Assembly (NCBI GenBank): GCA_023512835.1
Contig: CM042086.1
Location: forward strand, 15,760,309-15,824,308
DNA length: 64,000 nt
Direction of reading: 5' to 3'
Source: Taxillus chinensis
Lineage: Eukaryota; Streptophyta; Magnoliopsida; Santalales; Loranthaceae
How positions within the stretch are numbered: the stretch's first letter is position 1; every line of letters begins with the position of its first letter. Made by a program: the position numbers and the translations under genes. Positions 38,856 to 52,029 of the stretch are shown in pieces. The notes under the pieces were generated by a model. It was not told where the DNA came from and did no database searches. It was given only the letters and a program-made list of their open reading frames with translations.

Positions 38856-38870
38856 GATATATATATATAT
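38856..38870. repeat. Short (AT)n tract at left edge of the viral array
   Basis: ATATATATATATAT runs directly into the first viral bases (homology with the second unit starts at about 38868). Confidence 0.9.
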
Positions 38871-41800
38871 CAAAAGGCTTACCAATATCTTCATATTGGG
38901 ATGATCCAAATTGGATTAAAGCCACTTACCCGAGAAGGCTTGGATGCCGTATCCGTCTCTCTTAAGATCGAGGCATCTCCAAAGATAAAGATTCTCATTG
39001 GGAGTCCTGAAACTAGTTTATGTAATGGACCCGTATATTTTCAATGTTCACCTAACTTTGCCGTGTCCCTTACAGATGCCAATTTACAAGATGTGTTAAC
39101 TCTTAAAGTTCACACTCACGATTATAACATGAAACCTGGTAGTGAGAATATTGCTCTTGTCTACGGGATTCACTTCAAAGTCATGAACACATTAGCTCCT
39201 AGGTCTAAGTTGTTACCCCCGAGAAAAGACAAACTGTCATATTTGAAACAAACCTTAGACACGCTAATGTAACCATTCCTAGAACCATATCATGGGATGA
39301 AGTTTCACTTCCTTCGGAATGGAATCTAGAACATGCGATGACCCTAAATTAGAGTCTCATGATCTAGAAAGAATTATAGAAAAACCTGATGGAACGGTTT
39401 CCCTTTCTTTTGAAAGAAACCGACAGATGCCTAGGATTAGTTTTAGGCATCCAATCGAAAATCGACTTCCCATCTAGGACAACCAATTATCACATCACCT
39501 CCATCTAGTTCATCACATGATAACCAGATAGTTGATGATGTTGACAATGCTTCAACATATGATGCATCGTCAAAACTTAAGGGTCTATGGAAAGACCATA
39601 TTGGTATTCACCACGGAGTATATTCAAACTCCAAAAACCCCGTTGGTCCACAACCACAACTTAGGAGACAAAATTGAACCTTCTCCATCGGAAATGGAAT
39701 TCCCTCCATTAACGTCATAGAAATACGAAAACCCGAATTGTGATCACTAAGGAATTTACGGACAAATTACAACAGGAATATGAGAGTCCTCAATTTGATA
39801 CCTTTCGTGAAATATTTAGAAGAATGTTCTCTTTAGAATATAGAAAGGAAATCGAAGCGGTATATCACTTGGATTAAGGACAATCGAGGGTTATTAGTTT
39901 TCCTGACTGGTATACCCAACATTATGACCGGGAGAAGAACCCTATGCTTACAACTTGTCATCTCAACAAAACCACGTAACCCATACCACTGCGAAAACTA
40001 ATGTACAAATCAATGATCAAAACATTTCCAAAGTGGTAGGTATGACACATGTTGAGGAAACAGTTCTACTCCGATCGCTCGACGTGATTATCTAATCATC
40101 AAGCGAGAACAATTTTATCAACGCTAGTTTACATCAACTCAATTCTAGAGTTTCTACTCTAAATGAAGATGTAAAAAATATTAGTAAAGGAAAAGAGAAA
40201 GTTGATAGGTCTTCACCTCTCCCTCTATTCCTTCACCTTCGGTTCAAAACCAAAGGTTATTCCACCAATATCAAGCCACCTTTGAAGATTACAACCGAAC
40301 CTTATAAGCTTGGTAATGGCAACACGGAGATGATTAATCATTTGATTGATCGTCTTGATAAATTAAAGATAGGAAATATTTTAAACCTCGATCCTCTTTA
40401 GGAATGGTTGGTTTACGAGATCTTCCACAATCGGTGGATGATCCCTTTGAAGCCTTCGAGAATATATCTCTCGAAGACCATGCGCTATCGAATGAACCCA
40501 TAGAGGATATCTCTCTCGAGAACTATGGGTTAGCAATAAACCTTCTACTTCCAAGAACACTCCTCTTTTTAAAGAGTTGAATTCTACCCAAGAAAATCCA
40601 CATGTTGGGAAAGTATATTTTCCTAACAAAATGTATAAACATACAAACAATCCGACTTTAGAACATATTATCCACGTCCAACTCCTATGGATTTGCTCTA
40701 TGAAGAAACGGAACAAAGAACGCAGATGGCTTATGATGGCAAGCGATCTACGATTGGAATATTGATGGTGCGTCGAAACAAATTATTCGACAAACCATTC
40801 ATCGATCTTGATGTTTGCCACTGCCTCAAAGCTCGTGGAAACGATGATGGAGCTCGGTTTGAATTAATAGCTGCTGGCTTTTCTGGAAGCTTAAAAGGTT
40901 GGTGGGATAACTATCTCACACACGATCAAAAATATTTGATCTTTCAATCTGTTAAGATTGAAGATGGTCATACAACGCAAGTTCAAGATGTCGTCTATAC
41001 CCTAAGACAAGACATCATCACCATTTCGTAGGTAGTAATCACTTGGATCCATGAAAACGGTGATGTTTTACTTATGAATCTTAGGTGTCCCACTGAGCCA
41101 TTTCGGTGGTACAAAGATGTATTCTTTACTCGTGTTGTTCGGGGTGCTGATGCTAACAACATTCGATGGAAGGAACAATTCATTAATGGTCTTCCACCGT
41201 TATTTGCTAATAAAGTTAGAGATAGGATTCGTCACCGCCATAATGGTCGGCTCCTCTTGACCAAGATAATTACGGCGATATCTTCGATGAATGTATTCTG
41301 AAGGCCTTTCTCTTTGCAATGATTTAAAACTTCGTCACCGACTCGAATCCCGAGGTTGATCGGACGACGCGAATTAGGGAATTTTGTGCCCAATTTGCTT
41401 ATCCGGAGCACAAAATTCGGGGGGTACCACTCACCTTCCTCTCGATCTCGCAATAAAAATCATAAACATTATTCGAAGAGGAAAAGATTTAAACCTCCTC
41501 CCGACAATTATAGAACCTCTCTACTCGGAAGAAGAGTACTAAGAGGAAGAATTATCAAAAGCCCGAGTCCGCACCCGGATGCTGCAAGTGCGGAAGAAAA
41601 GGTCACTTTGCTAACAAATGCTATGCAAAGACGACCTTGAAGGTTATTCGGAATGAAGAAGAACGCCGGAGTTGACGACGCTTCTTCAAATTAAGGATAC
41701 AGACTCGAGTTATCTAGCTCGAGAGTTCCTTCGATGAAAATGACTACATCTCTTTGAAGAAGATTCTTCTTCTTGACAATGACCATTGTTCCCCCAAACA

Positions 41801-44160
41801 ATGTAGTTGTTCAAAGGTAGAGATAATTCTAAATATTTGGATGTAATCCAAACCATGAATGGATTACATATCAACGTTCTCTGCTTCCCGAGTTATATCT
41901 TAGATTTAATTGATAAGATAGTAGACCCTCAGAAAAAGAGAGAGAAATTCGACATTATATTGATCTTGATTCAAGAATCTAGAGAAACCGAGATCAAACA
42001 TCATCGTAGAAAGAATGAGGTAATTGAACCTTATACTTTCAAGGAAGTTCTTAATAGATTTAAGAATATGAAAGTTCGCTAGAACCCCACTCTTGCAGAA
42101 TTACATCAGGAAGTTCGGACACTCAAGATAGAGGTCAAAGAGCTTAAAACTTTCATTAGAACTTTCCAAGATGATCCAATTTGATTCATGCATCCCCAAG
42201 GATCAATTCAACCTTGAGATTACGAACGATGCGTTTCTAGTCTTGTAGGAACCACAAAATGGATAGTCTCTCTACTTTAGTAGTTAGCGACGATGAGATA
42301 CATGAGACAATAGCACTCTTGGATTCCGGTGCTGATATGAATTGTCTTAGAGAAGGATTGTTGCCAACTTCTACTATAAGAAGAAGGTATGAGCATCATC
42401 GTTGCAAATAACAAGGCGGTGAATATCAAATATTTTCACCCAAAGCATTCATTTGTAATAACGATGTTTGCATTAAAACGGACTTTATCCTCGTAAAGGA
42501 TCTTAGTCACCCCGTGATTTTAGAACACCTTTCCTTAGGAAGTTGTATCCTTTTACCATTACTTCTGAAGGATTATCCGCCCAATTTGAAGAACACTCTC
42601 TCATGTTCAAATGGCGTAGACCTCACGAAGTTTCTCTACTTCAAACCCTTCGGAAAAGATTCAGTTGAAGACGTTACATCTTAACTCTCTTCACCAAGAA
42701 TATCAAATCCTTAAGATTCGGGATAGGTTACAATCCTTGGAATTCCAGAAAATCGTTAAGGATATTGAGATAGAAATCACCTCATCCATATGTAGTGATT
42801 TACCTATCGCTTTTTGGGAAAGAAAGAAACATGTAGTTCATCTTCCTATGAAAAAGATTTCAATGATAAAATGATACCCACTAAGGCTCGACCAAAGACG
42901 GATTGAACAAAAGAATTAGTGGATTATTGTAGAAAAGAAATCAATGATCTTCTTGAAGAAGCTGATCGAGAAAGCCGTTCTCCATGGAGCCGCACCGCTT
43001 TATGTCAATAAAAATGTTGAATTGGAAAGAGGAGTACCCAGGTTAGTAATTAATTACAAGCCTCTTAATAAAGCCTTGCAGTGGATAAGGTATCCAATTC
43101 CCAATAAAAGTGATTTATTAAAAAGATTAAATGAAGTGTTATCTTCAAGAAATTGATTTAAAATCAGGTTTACGGCAACATCCGGGTTCTTAAGAAGAAG
43201 ACGGTATAAAAGCCGCATTTACGGTTCCATTTGGTCAATATGAATGGAATGTAATGCCTTTTGGTTTGAAAAATGCACCTTCGGAGTTTCAAAAAATTAT
43301 GAATGACATATTCACTCCTTATATGCATTTTATTATTGTTTATATTGATGACATCCTTGTTTTCTTAGCACTCTAGACCAACATGTTAAGCATCTTCATG
43401 TTTTGTTAAAACCGCTTTACATCATGGTTTAGTTACTTCGCTAAGAAAATGAAGTTATTTCAACTCAATGTTCGCTTTTTAGGCCATAACATTGAAAATG
43501 GAAAAATATTACCTATTGAAAGAAGTTTGAGTTTTGGTGATAAGTTCCCCGACATCATAACCGATAAAACTCAACTTCAACGATTTCTTGGTAGTTTAAA
43601 TTATATTAATGATTTCTACCAACATCTAGCCCAAGACAAGAGCTTCTTATCAAAGACTTAAGACCCTAGTCCTTGGTAAGCCCATGAAGTGTTAGAAAAA
43701 TTAAACTAAAAGTTAAGCGATTCCTTGTTTAGCTTTAATCGCCAATCTTGGCTTTGTATTGTTAAAGCGATGCCATGACATTGGCTATGGTGGTATTTTA
43801 AAACAAAAGAATCCAACCACCAATCAAGAAGTTCTTATTCGATTCACCAGAGGATTATGGAAAACTCTTGAGTTGAATTATTCAACGGTAAAAAAGGAAA
43901 TGCTTTCTGTTGTGAAATGTGTTTAAATTTCAAGAAGATCTGTTCAACATTTTATTCTAATTACGAATTGATTGTCAGTGTTAAATATATCCTTGACAAA
44001 GATATTGCTAATTTGGTTTAATGCAAATCTTTGCAGATGGAAGCTATTTTATCTCGTATTTGATTTTTCGGCGAATACATAAAAGGAGAAAATAATTCTC
44101 TTCCGGATTTTCTAACGGGAGAATTTTTGCAGAATCGATATGAATCAGAAAAGGCATTGT
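38868..44160 (+). pseudogene. Unit A polyprotein region (movement protein, coat, protease, RT, RNase H), disrupted
   Basis: The 5' end is truncated inside the movement-protein region; its longest open piece is 38901-39272 (30K-type movement protein core). The coat region follows to about 41560. A zinc knuckle of the CX2CX4HX4C type is intact at 41580-41621. The aspartic protease Asp-Ser-Gly is at 42322-42330. The RT region is about 42900-43440 with the YIDD motif at 43341-43352, and RNase H is about 43735-44150. Dozens of single-base or short indels break the frame into pieces of 60-120 codons, so nothing here could be translated as one protein. Domain order is clear even though each domain is damaged. 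Confidence 0.88.
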
Positions 44161-44339
44161 AATCAAGGAAGAAGCGTCACCAATAAGGCGAGGCTTCCTC
44201 CTCCATCTTCCAATAAAGGCAAGGGCGAAGAAATTGTTCCCGCAAACGGAGTAAAGGATTTTATCCTCCTCCCGATCCTTCAAAGGATGAGAAAAAAGCG
44301 CTAAAGAGGCGTATCTTGCCAAGGCAAGACATTTTGCAA

Positions 44340-45640
44340 AAATCAACAAAAGAGGCACTTTTAAGTGACCCCTTTGAGGAATTTACTCCTCTCCCTATTA
44401 CGAAGATGTTATCTTCATTACGAAAGATGACCTTCAATGGCGAAATGATCCCTGGTATATTGCTTCCGATATTTTGACAGGAATTGCAATTATCCAATTG
44501 AAAGTCGAAAAACCGGAGAATATGCAAAAGCAATTCTCATGGATATTGGTTATCAAATTTACCCCATTGATAAATATTCGGGGATAAAAAAGCATTTATT
44601 TCGAAATCAAGTTATATTCAGACTATGGTTTCAACCCCAACGAATCAAGAATTATTCGGGTACAGATATTTCTTATAATTATTGGGACTATGTGCGGGCA
44701 TGGAAGAATGTCTTTCTGGTCCAGAATGATAATAATCGACACTCTTGGTTTATGAGGTTCAACCCCACATTCAATCTCAAAAGGTTACCGTCATGGTTCC
44801 CTTCCTGGTGGTTAACCCATGGACTAGTCGAGGAATGTTTACCCCCGAGTTGCAAGAAAGGTTTTTACTTTTCTAGAATTTCGGAGTAATGATCCTTTTT
44901 CGCAGAAAGTATGTACAGCCCTTTGAAGGACAGTACATCACCGAAACATATGCTCATGCTTCATTTCATGGTTAAGTATCGTCTTCCATGGATTTTTGCA
45001 TGGCAATTTGAAGTTGAAGATTCTCCCTTTGGCATTAAGCGTCCTGAGATTTCTCACTATGTGGTGGAAATCTTTTCACCGGAAGAATACAAAGACTCCA
45101 AAGGAACCGTCTTCCCAAATTCTCCCAATCATTGACAGAGACCTAGACACTCTCCAACGACAACATGAAGGAGTACGTCGCATGGCCTTTGCATCAAATC
45201 TGCTCGAGCAACCGATCCATCCAATCCTTTAAGTATTGTACAACATCTCGTACAATCCCGAAGATCGAAGAAGCTCAAGACTTCAAAAGGCAATTGCTTG
45301 AGTTTCCATGCAAGATGATCTTGTGAAATCGATCGTACCATCACTTGCGGGTTCGACCGACAACATGAGCGTCAGCAACGGTTCAGACCATCTTGATAAT
45401 ATTCACCTCTATCAAGATGCCCAAGATCCAGCAGAAGATGATGAGCTTGAAGCTCAATCCTCTACAAATGAAGAAGTCGATGAAACCCAACTTTCCATTG
45501 AAAGGGATTTCATCCTCCAACAACCCAAGCCCAAGAAGGTAGTCCAAAAATCCAAGTGGGCTCAACCGTCTTCTTCAAAATCCGACGGTCCGAATAGCAA
45601 AGATTTTCCAGTGCTACCCTCTCCTAAACGTAAGCAATGA
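44340..45640 (+). pseudogene. Unit A second ORF, unknown function, disrupted
   Basis: Downstream of RNase H a separate coding region of roughly 430 codons is visible in overlapping broken frames (pieces at 44539-44889, 44911-45135 and 45308-45640). The middle is rich in Trp/Pro/Tyr (PSWFPSWWLTHGLVE). The end is acidic (DPAEDDELEAQSS) and then lysine-rich before a stop at 45638-45640. I know no function for it. Florendoviruses are described as having an additional ORF in this position, which supports the classification. It lacks the features of the caulimovirus transactivator as far as I can tell. Confidence 0.7.
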
Positions 45641-46640
45641 CGTCTAGGCGGCCGCCCCATGTCATCCTGCGTCAACAAGCACTACGATAAAATTGATGGC
45701 CACTTTTGACAAATGAGCCATAATTAGGTATAATTTGTCATTTTGTGCTAAATTGTCAAAGTTACTTTATTTAAAGTAGCTTTAGGAAAAGCGATGTAAT
45801 AATTTACTTTTCCTGTTCATCTTTAGACTTTTGAGGATTGTGGGACCTCTTTGCTTAGCAATGAAGGCTCGTCCTCTCTTTAAAAAGACCTCCGTTCACT
45901 TGAAGGAGGATAGAGCCGGATTTTACTCTCCCTCCCTAACCTTACACCATAGGAAGGAAGAGACTCCGTTGTAATGATAGTCATCTAAGGGAGACGTCCC
46001 TTTGTAACCCTTCGGGTATGTAAAAATTAATAAATATGTAGTTTTTTATTTTAATTTGTTTTCCTTTTATTTTTTGTTTTTGTGCTAGTATACTTGGGAA
46101 ATTCCGCTGCCCAAGCACGAACACACAAGTCGTATACCGTGTGTAGATTTGGTATCGAGCCTTAAAGGCCGTTTAAGTGATTATCTCGATGGGTAATCAT
46201 ATTACTCTTAAATTATGTTTTTGTTGGTATGATCCCGAAGGTTGTTTGTTTAAGTTTTTGCGGCGTTTAGTTCTCGATGTGTTACCATCACGTTGGGCTC
46301 GTTCGCGTGAGTAAGTCCCAAGAGTGGCAGAGGCGTTATTCCCGTAATCGGTCGTGGTGTGTGTAGTAGACATCTACTACGGAAGGAGAATGGAGCGTGC
46401 GCAGAGCTGATCAACGATCTATCTAGGATCCAGATCGGTGAAGAACATGGTCGAGGAGGAATATGATAGCCTTGAACGAGCAATCACGGTTGGTCTTTAC
46501 CAGTGTGAAACCATCGAGTATCTACAAGATAGGTACGTTTGATTTAAAATCACGTTATGTGATTAAGTCTATGGAGCGAACACTTCCAATAAGAAGTCGT
46601 TCTTCAAGCACTTTTCAGTTGTGATTCCTCCATCCTTAAG
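45641..46640 (+). promoter_or_regulatory. Intergenic region and leader joining units A and B
   Basis: This non-coding block holds the viral control signals. A TATA-like CTCTCTTTAAAAAGACC is at 45874-45890, an AATAAA polyadenylation signal at 46029-46034, and a sequence resembling the initiator-methionine tRNA primer-binding site at 46150-46161 (one base short of the usual TGGTATCAGAGC). It then runs without a break into the leader and movement-protein start of unit B, which is how a circular genome would look in a head-to-tail concatemer. Confidence 0.65.
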
Positions 46641-49600
46641 TATCAAAAGGCTTACCAATATCTTCTATTGGGATGATCCAAATTGGATTAAAGCCACTTA
46701 CCCGAGAAGGCTTGGATGCCGGATCCTTGTCTCTCTTCAAGATCGAGGCATCTCCGATAAAGATTCTCTATTGGGAGTCCTGGAAACTAGTTTATGTAAT
46801 GGACCCGTATATTTTCAATGTTCACCTAACTTTTTGTGTCCCTTACAGATGCTTTACAAGATGTGTTAACTCTTAAAGTTCACACTCACGATTATAACAT
46901 GAAACCTGGTAGTGAGAATATTGCTCTTGTCTACAGATTCACTTCAAAGTCATGAACACTTAGCTCTAGGTCTAAGTTGTTACCTCGAAAAAGACAAGCT
47001 GTCATATTTGAAACAAACCTTAGACACGCTAATGTAACCATTCCTAGAACCATATCATGGGATGAAGTTTCACTTCCTTCGAATGGAATCTAGAACATGC
47101 GGCCCCCACTATTTAGAGTCTCATGATTAGAAAGAATTATAGAAAAACCCGATGGAACGGTTTCCCTTTCTTTTGAAAGAAACCGACGGATGCCTAGGAT
47201 TAGTTTTAGTGATCCGATCGAAAATCGACTTCCCATCTAGGACAACCAATTATCACATCACCTCCATCTAGTTCATCACATGATAACCAGATAGTTGATG
47301 ATGTTGACAATGCTTCAACATATGATGCATCGTCAAAACTTAAGGGTTATGGAAAGACCATATTGGTATTCACCACGGAGTATATTCAAACTCCAAAACC
47401 CTGTTGGTCCACAACCACAACTTAGGAGACAAAATTCGAACCTTCTCCATCGGAAATGGAATTCCCTTCCATTAACGTCATAGAAATACAAAACCCGAAT
47501 TGTGATCACTAAGGAATTACGGACAAATTACAACGGGAATATGAGAGTCCTCAATTTGATACCTTTGTGAAATATTTAGAAGAATGTTCTCTTTGATATG
47601 AAAGGAAATCATGCCGGGTATTCACTTGGATTAAGGACAATCGAGAGGGTTTTAGTTTTCGATTGTATACCCAACATTATGACCCGGAGAAGAACCCTAT
47701 GCTTACAACTTGTCATCTCAACAAAACCACGTAACCCATACCACTGAGAAACTAATGTACAAATCAATGATCAAACATTTCCAGGGTAGGTAGACACATG
47801 TTGAGGAAGCAGTTCTACTCGGCGGTTTTTAGGGGGGGGATTCAGTCAGGAGGGGAACAATTTTATCAACGTAGTTTACATCGACTCAATTCTAGAGTTT
47901 TACTCTAAATGAAGATGTAAAAATATTAGTAAAGGAAAAGAGAAAGTTGATAGGTCTCACCTTCCCCTCTATTCCTTCACCTTGGTTAAAACCAAAGGTT
48001 ATTCCGCCAATATCAAGCCACCTTTGAAGATTACAACCGAACCTTATAAGCTTGGTAATGGCAACACGAGATGATTAATCATTTGATTGATCGTCTTGAT
48101 AAATTAAAGATAGGAAATATTTCTAAACCTCGATCCTCTTTAGGAATGGTTGGTTTACGAGATCTTCCACAATCGTTTGGTTGGGGGGGGGGGGGGGGGG
48201 GGGTATCGAATGAACCCATGAGGATATCTCTCTGAGAACTATGGGTTATGCAATAAACCTTCTACTTCCAAGAACACTCCTCTTTTTAAAGAGTTAATTC
48301 TACCCAAGAAAATCCACATGTTGGGGAAAGTATATTTTCCTAACAAAATGTATAAACATACAAACAATCCGACTTAGAACATATTATCCACGTCCAACTC
48401 CTATGGTTTGCTCTATGAAGAAACGGAACAAAGAACGCAGATGGCTTTGATGGCATGCGATCTACGATTGGAATATTGATGGTGCGTCGAACAAATTATT
48501 CGACAAACCATTCATCGATGTCGATGTTTGCCACTGTCTGCAAAGCTCGTGGAAACGATGATAGAGCTGTCTTGAATTAATAGGCTGTTTTCCGGAAGCT
48601 TAAAAGGTTGGTGGGATAACTATCTCACACACGATCAAAAATATTTGATCTTTCAACGTAAGATTGAAGATGGTCATACAACGCAAGTTCAAGATGCTGT
48701 CTATACTAGTACAGACATCATCACCATTTGTAGGTAGTAATCGGATGGTCCATGAAAACGGTGGATGTTTTACTTTGATCTTAGGTGTCCCACTCGAGCC
48801 ATTTCGGGTGGTACAAAGATGTATTCTTTACTCGTGTTGTTCAAGGTCCTGATCTTAACAACATTCGATGGAAGGAACAATTCATTAATGGTCTTCCACC
48901 GTTATTTGCTAATAAAGTTAGAGATAGGATTCGTCACCGCCATAATGGTCGGCTCCCTTGACCAGTATAATTACGGCGATATCTTCGTGAATGTATTCTA
49001 AGGCCTTTCTCTTTGCAATGATTTAAAACTTCGTCACCGGCTCAAATCCCAGAGGGTTGACGGACGACGCGATTAGGGGAATTTTGTGCCCAATTTGCTT
49101 ATCCGGAGCACAAAATTCGGGGGGTACCACTCACCATTCCTCTCAATCTCGCAATAAAAATCATAAACATTATTCAAGAGGAAAAGATTTAAACCTCCTC
49201 CCGACAATTATAGAACCTCTCCTACTCGGAGAAGAGTACTAAGAGGAAGAATTATCAAAAGCCCGAGTGCACCCGATGCTACAAGTGCGGAAGAAAAGGT
49301 CACTTGCTAACAAATGCTATGCAAAGACGGCCTTGAAGGTTATTCGGAATGAAGAAGAACGCCGAAGTTGCGGACGCTTCTTCAAATTAGGATACGGACT
49401 GAGGTTATCTAGCTCGAGAGTTCCTTCGATGAAAATGACTACATCTCTTTAGAAGAAGATTCTTCTTCTTCACAATGACCATTGTTCCCCCAAACAATGT
49501 AGTTGTTGAAAGGTAGAGATAATTCTAAATATTTGGATGTAATCCAAACCATGAATGGATTACATATCAACGTTCTCTCGCTTCCCGCAGTTATATCTTA

Positions 49601-51845
49601 GATTTAATTGATAAGATAGTAGACCCTCAGGAAAAGAGAGAGAAATTGACATTATATTGATCTTGATTCAAGAATCTAGAGCCGAGATCAAACATCATCG
49701 TAGAAAGAATGAGGTAATTGAACCTTATACTTTCAAGGAAGTTCTTAATAGATTTAAGAATATAGAAAGTTCTCCTTAACCCCGACTCTTGCAAATTACA
49801 TCAGAAGTTCGGAACTCAAGATAGAGGTCAAAGAGCTTAAAACTTTCATTAGAACTTTCCAAGATGATCCGAATTTGATTCATGCATCCCCAGCGGGATC
49901 AATTCAACCCGAGATTACGAACGATGCGTTTCTTAGTCTGTAGGAACCACAAAATGGATAGTCTCACTCTTTAGTAGTTAGCGACGATGAGATACATGAG
50001 ACAATAGCACTCTTAGATTCCGTTGATATGAATTGTCTTAAGAAGGATTGTTGCCAACTTTTACTATAAGAAGAAGGCTATGAGCATCACCGTTGCAAAT
50101 AACAAGGCGGTGAATATCAAATATTTTCTACCCAAAGCATTCATTTGTAATAACGATGTTTGCATTAAAACGGACTTTATCCTCGTAAAGGATCTTAGTC
50201 ACCCTGTGATTTTAGGAACACCTTTCCTTAGGAAGTTGTATCCTTTTACCATTACTTCAAGGATTATCTCGCCCATTTGAAGAACACTCTCCATGTTCAA
50301 ATGGCGTAGACCTCACGAAGTTTCTCTACTTCAAACCCTTCAGGAAAAGATTCGGTGAAGACGTTACATCTTAACTCTCTTCACCAAGAATATCAAATCC
50401 TTAAGATTCAGGATAGATTACAATCCTTGGAATTCCAAAAATCGTTAAGGATATTGAGATAAAATCACCTCATCCATATGTAGTGATTTACCTCGCTTTT
50501 TGGGAAAGAAAGAAACATGTAGTTCATCTTCCCTATGAAAAAGATTTCAATGATAAAATGATACCCACTAAGGCTCCAAAGACCGATGTAACAAAGAATT
50601 AGTGGATTATTGTAGAAAAGAAATCAATGATCTTCTTGAAGAAGGTGATCGAGAAAGCCGTTCTCCATGGAGCGCACCGCTTTCTATGTCATAAAAATGC
50701 TGAATTGGAAAGAGGAGTACCCAGGTTAGTAATAATTACAAGCCTCTTAATAAAGCCTTGCGATGGATAAGGTATCCAATTCCCAATAAAAGTGATTTAT
50801 TAAAAAGATTAAATGAAGTCTTATCTTCATAAATTCGATTTAAAATCGGGTTTCGGCAAATCCAGGTTCTTGAAGAAGGCAGGTATAAAACCGCATTTAC
50901 GTTCCATTTGGTCAATATGAATGGAATGTAATGCCTTTTGGTTTAAAAATGCACCTTCGGAGTTTCAAAAAATTATGAATGACATATTCACTCCTTATAT
51001 GCATTTTATTATTGATGACATCCTTGTTTTCTTAGCACTCTAGACCAACATGTTAAGCGTCTTCGCTGTTTTGTTAAAACCGCTTACATCATGGTTTAGT
51101 TACTTCGCTAAGAAAATGAAGTTATTTCAACTCAATGTTCAGCTTTTAGGCCATAACATTGAAAATGGAAAAATATTACCTATTGAAAGAAGTTTGAGTT
51201 TTGGTGATAAGTTCCCGACATCATAACCGATAAAACTCAACTTCAACGATTTCTTGGTAGTTTAAATTATATTAATGATTTACCAACATCTAGCCAAGAC
51301 GATAAGCTTTTATCAAAGACTTGAAGACCCCTAGTCCTTGGATTAAGCCCATACGGGTGTTAGTTTAAAAATTAAACTAAAAAGTTAAGCAGATTCCTTG
51401 TTTAGCTTTAATCAGCCCATCTTGGCTTTGTATTGTTGAAACCGATGCAGTGACATTGGTATGGTGGTATTTTAAAACAAAAAGAATCCAACCACCAATC
51501 AAGAAGTTCTTATTGATTCACCAAATGGATTATGGAAAAGCCTGCGAGTTGAATTATTCAACGGTAAAAAGGAAATGCTTTGTTGTGAAATGTGTTTAAA
51601 TTTCAAGAAGATCGCTCAATCAACATTTTATATTACGAATTGATTGTCGAGTGTTAAATATATCCTTGACAAAGATATTGCTAATTTGGTTTCAAAGCAA
51701 ATCTTTGCAAGATGGCAAGCTATTTTATCGTATTTGATTTTTCATCGAATACATAAAAGGAGAAAATAATTCTCTTCCAGGATTTTCTAACTGAGAGAAT
51801 TTTTGCGAAATTCGATATGAATCAAAGAAAAAGGCATTGTAATCA
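46641..51845 (+). pseudogene. Unit B polyprotein region, disrupted
   Basis: Same domain order as unit A: movement protein (about 46641-47050), coat region, zinc knuckle (about 49277-49318, with one base lost after the His), protease (about 49990-50040), RT (about 50590-51120) and RNase H (about 51430-51820). The polyprotein start may lie upstream, around 46447. Lesions differ from unit A: the protease Asp-Ser-Gly-Ala has lost a codon's worth of bases, and the Tyr of the RT YIDD box is deleted. Unusual G- or C-rich patches replace normal sequence near 47101, 47821-47857 and 48183-48203. The copy is not translatable as it stands. Confidence 0.87.
48183..48203. repeat. 21 bp poly-G run inside unit B
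   Basis: A pure run of G replaces about 60 bp that are present at the matching place in unit A (about 40430-40490). It has no counterpart in the other unit and is suspicious as an assembly or base-calling artefact. Confidence 0.95.
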
Positions 51846-52029
51846 AGGAAGAAGCATCACCAATAAGGCAGGCTTCCTCCTCCATCTTCCAATAAAGGCA
51901 AGGGCAAAGAAATTGTTCCTGCCAAACGAGTAAAGGATTTTTATCCTCCTCCCGATCCTTCAAAGGATGAGAAAAAAGGCTAAAGAGGCGTATCTTGCCA
52001 AGGCAGACATTTTGCAAAAAATCAACAAA

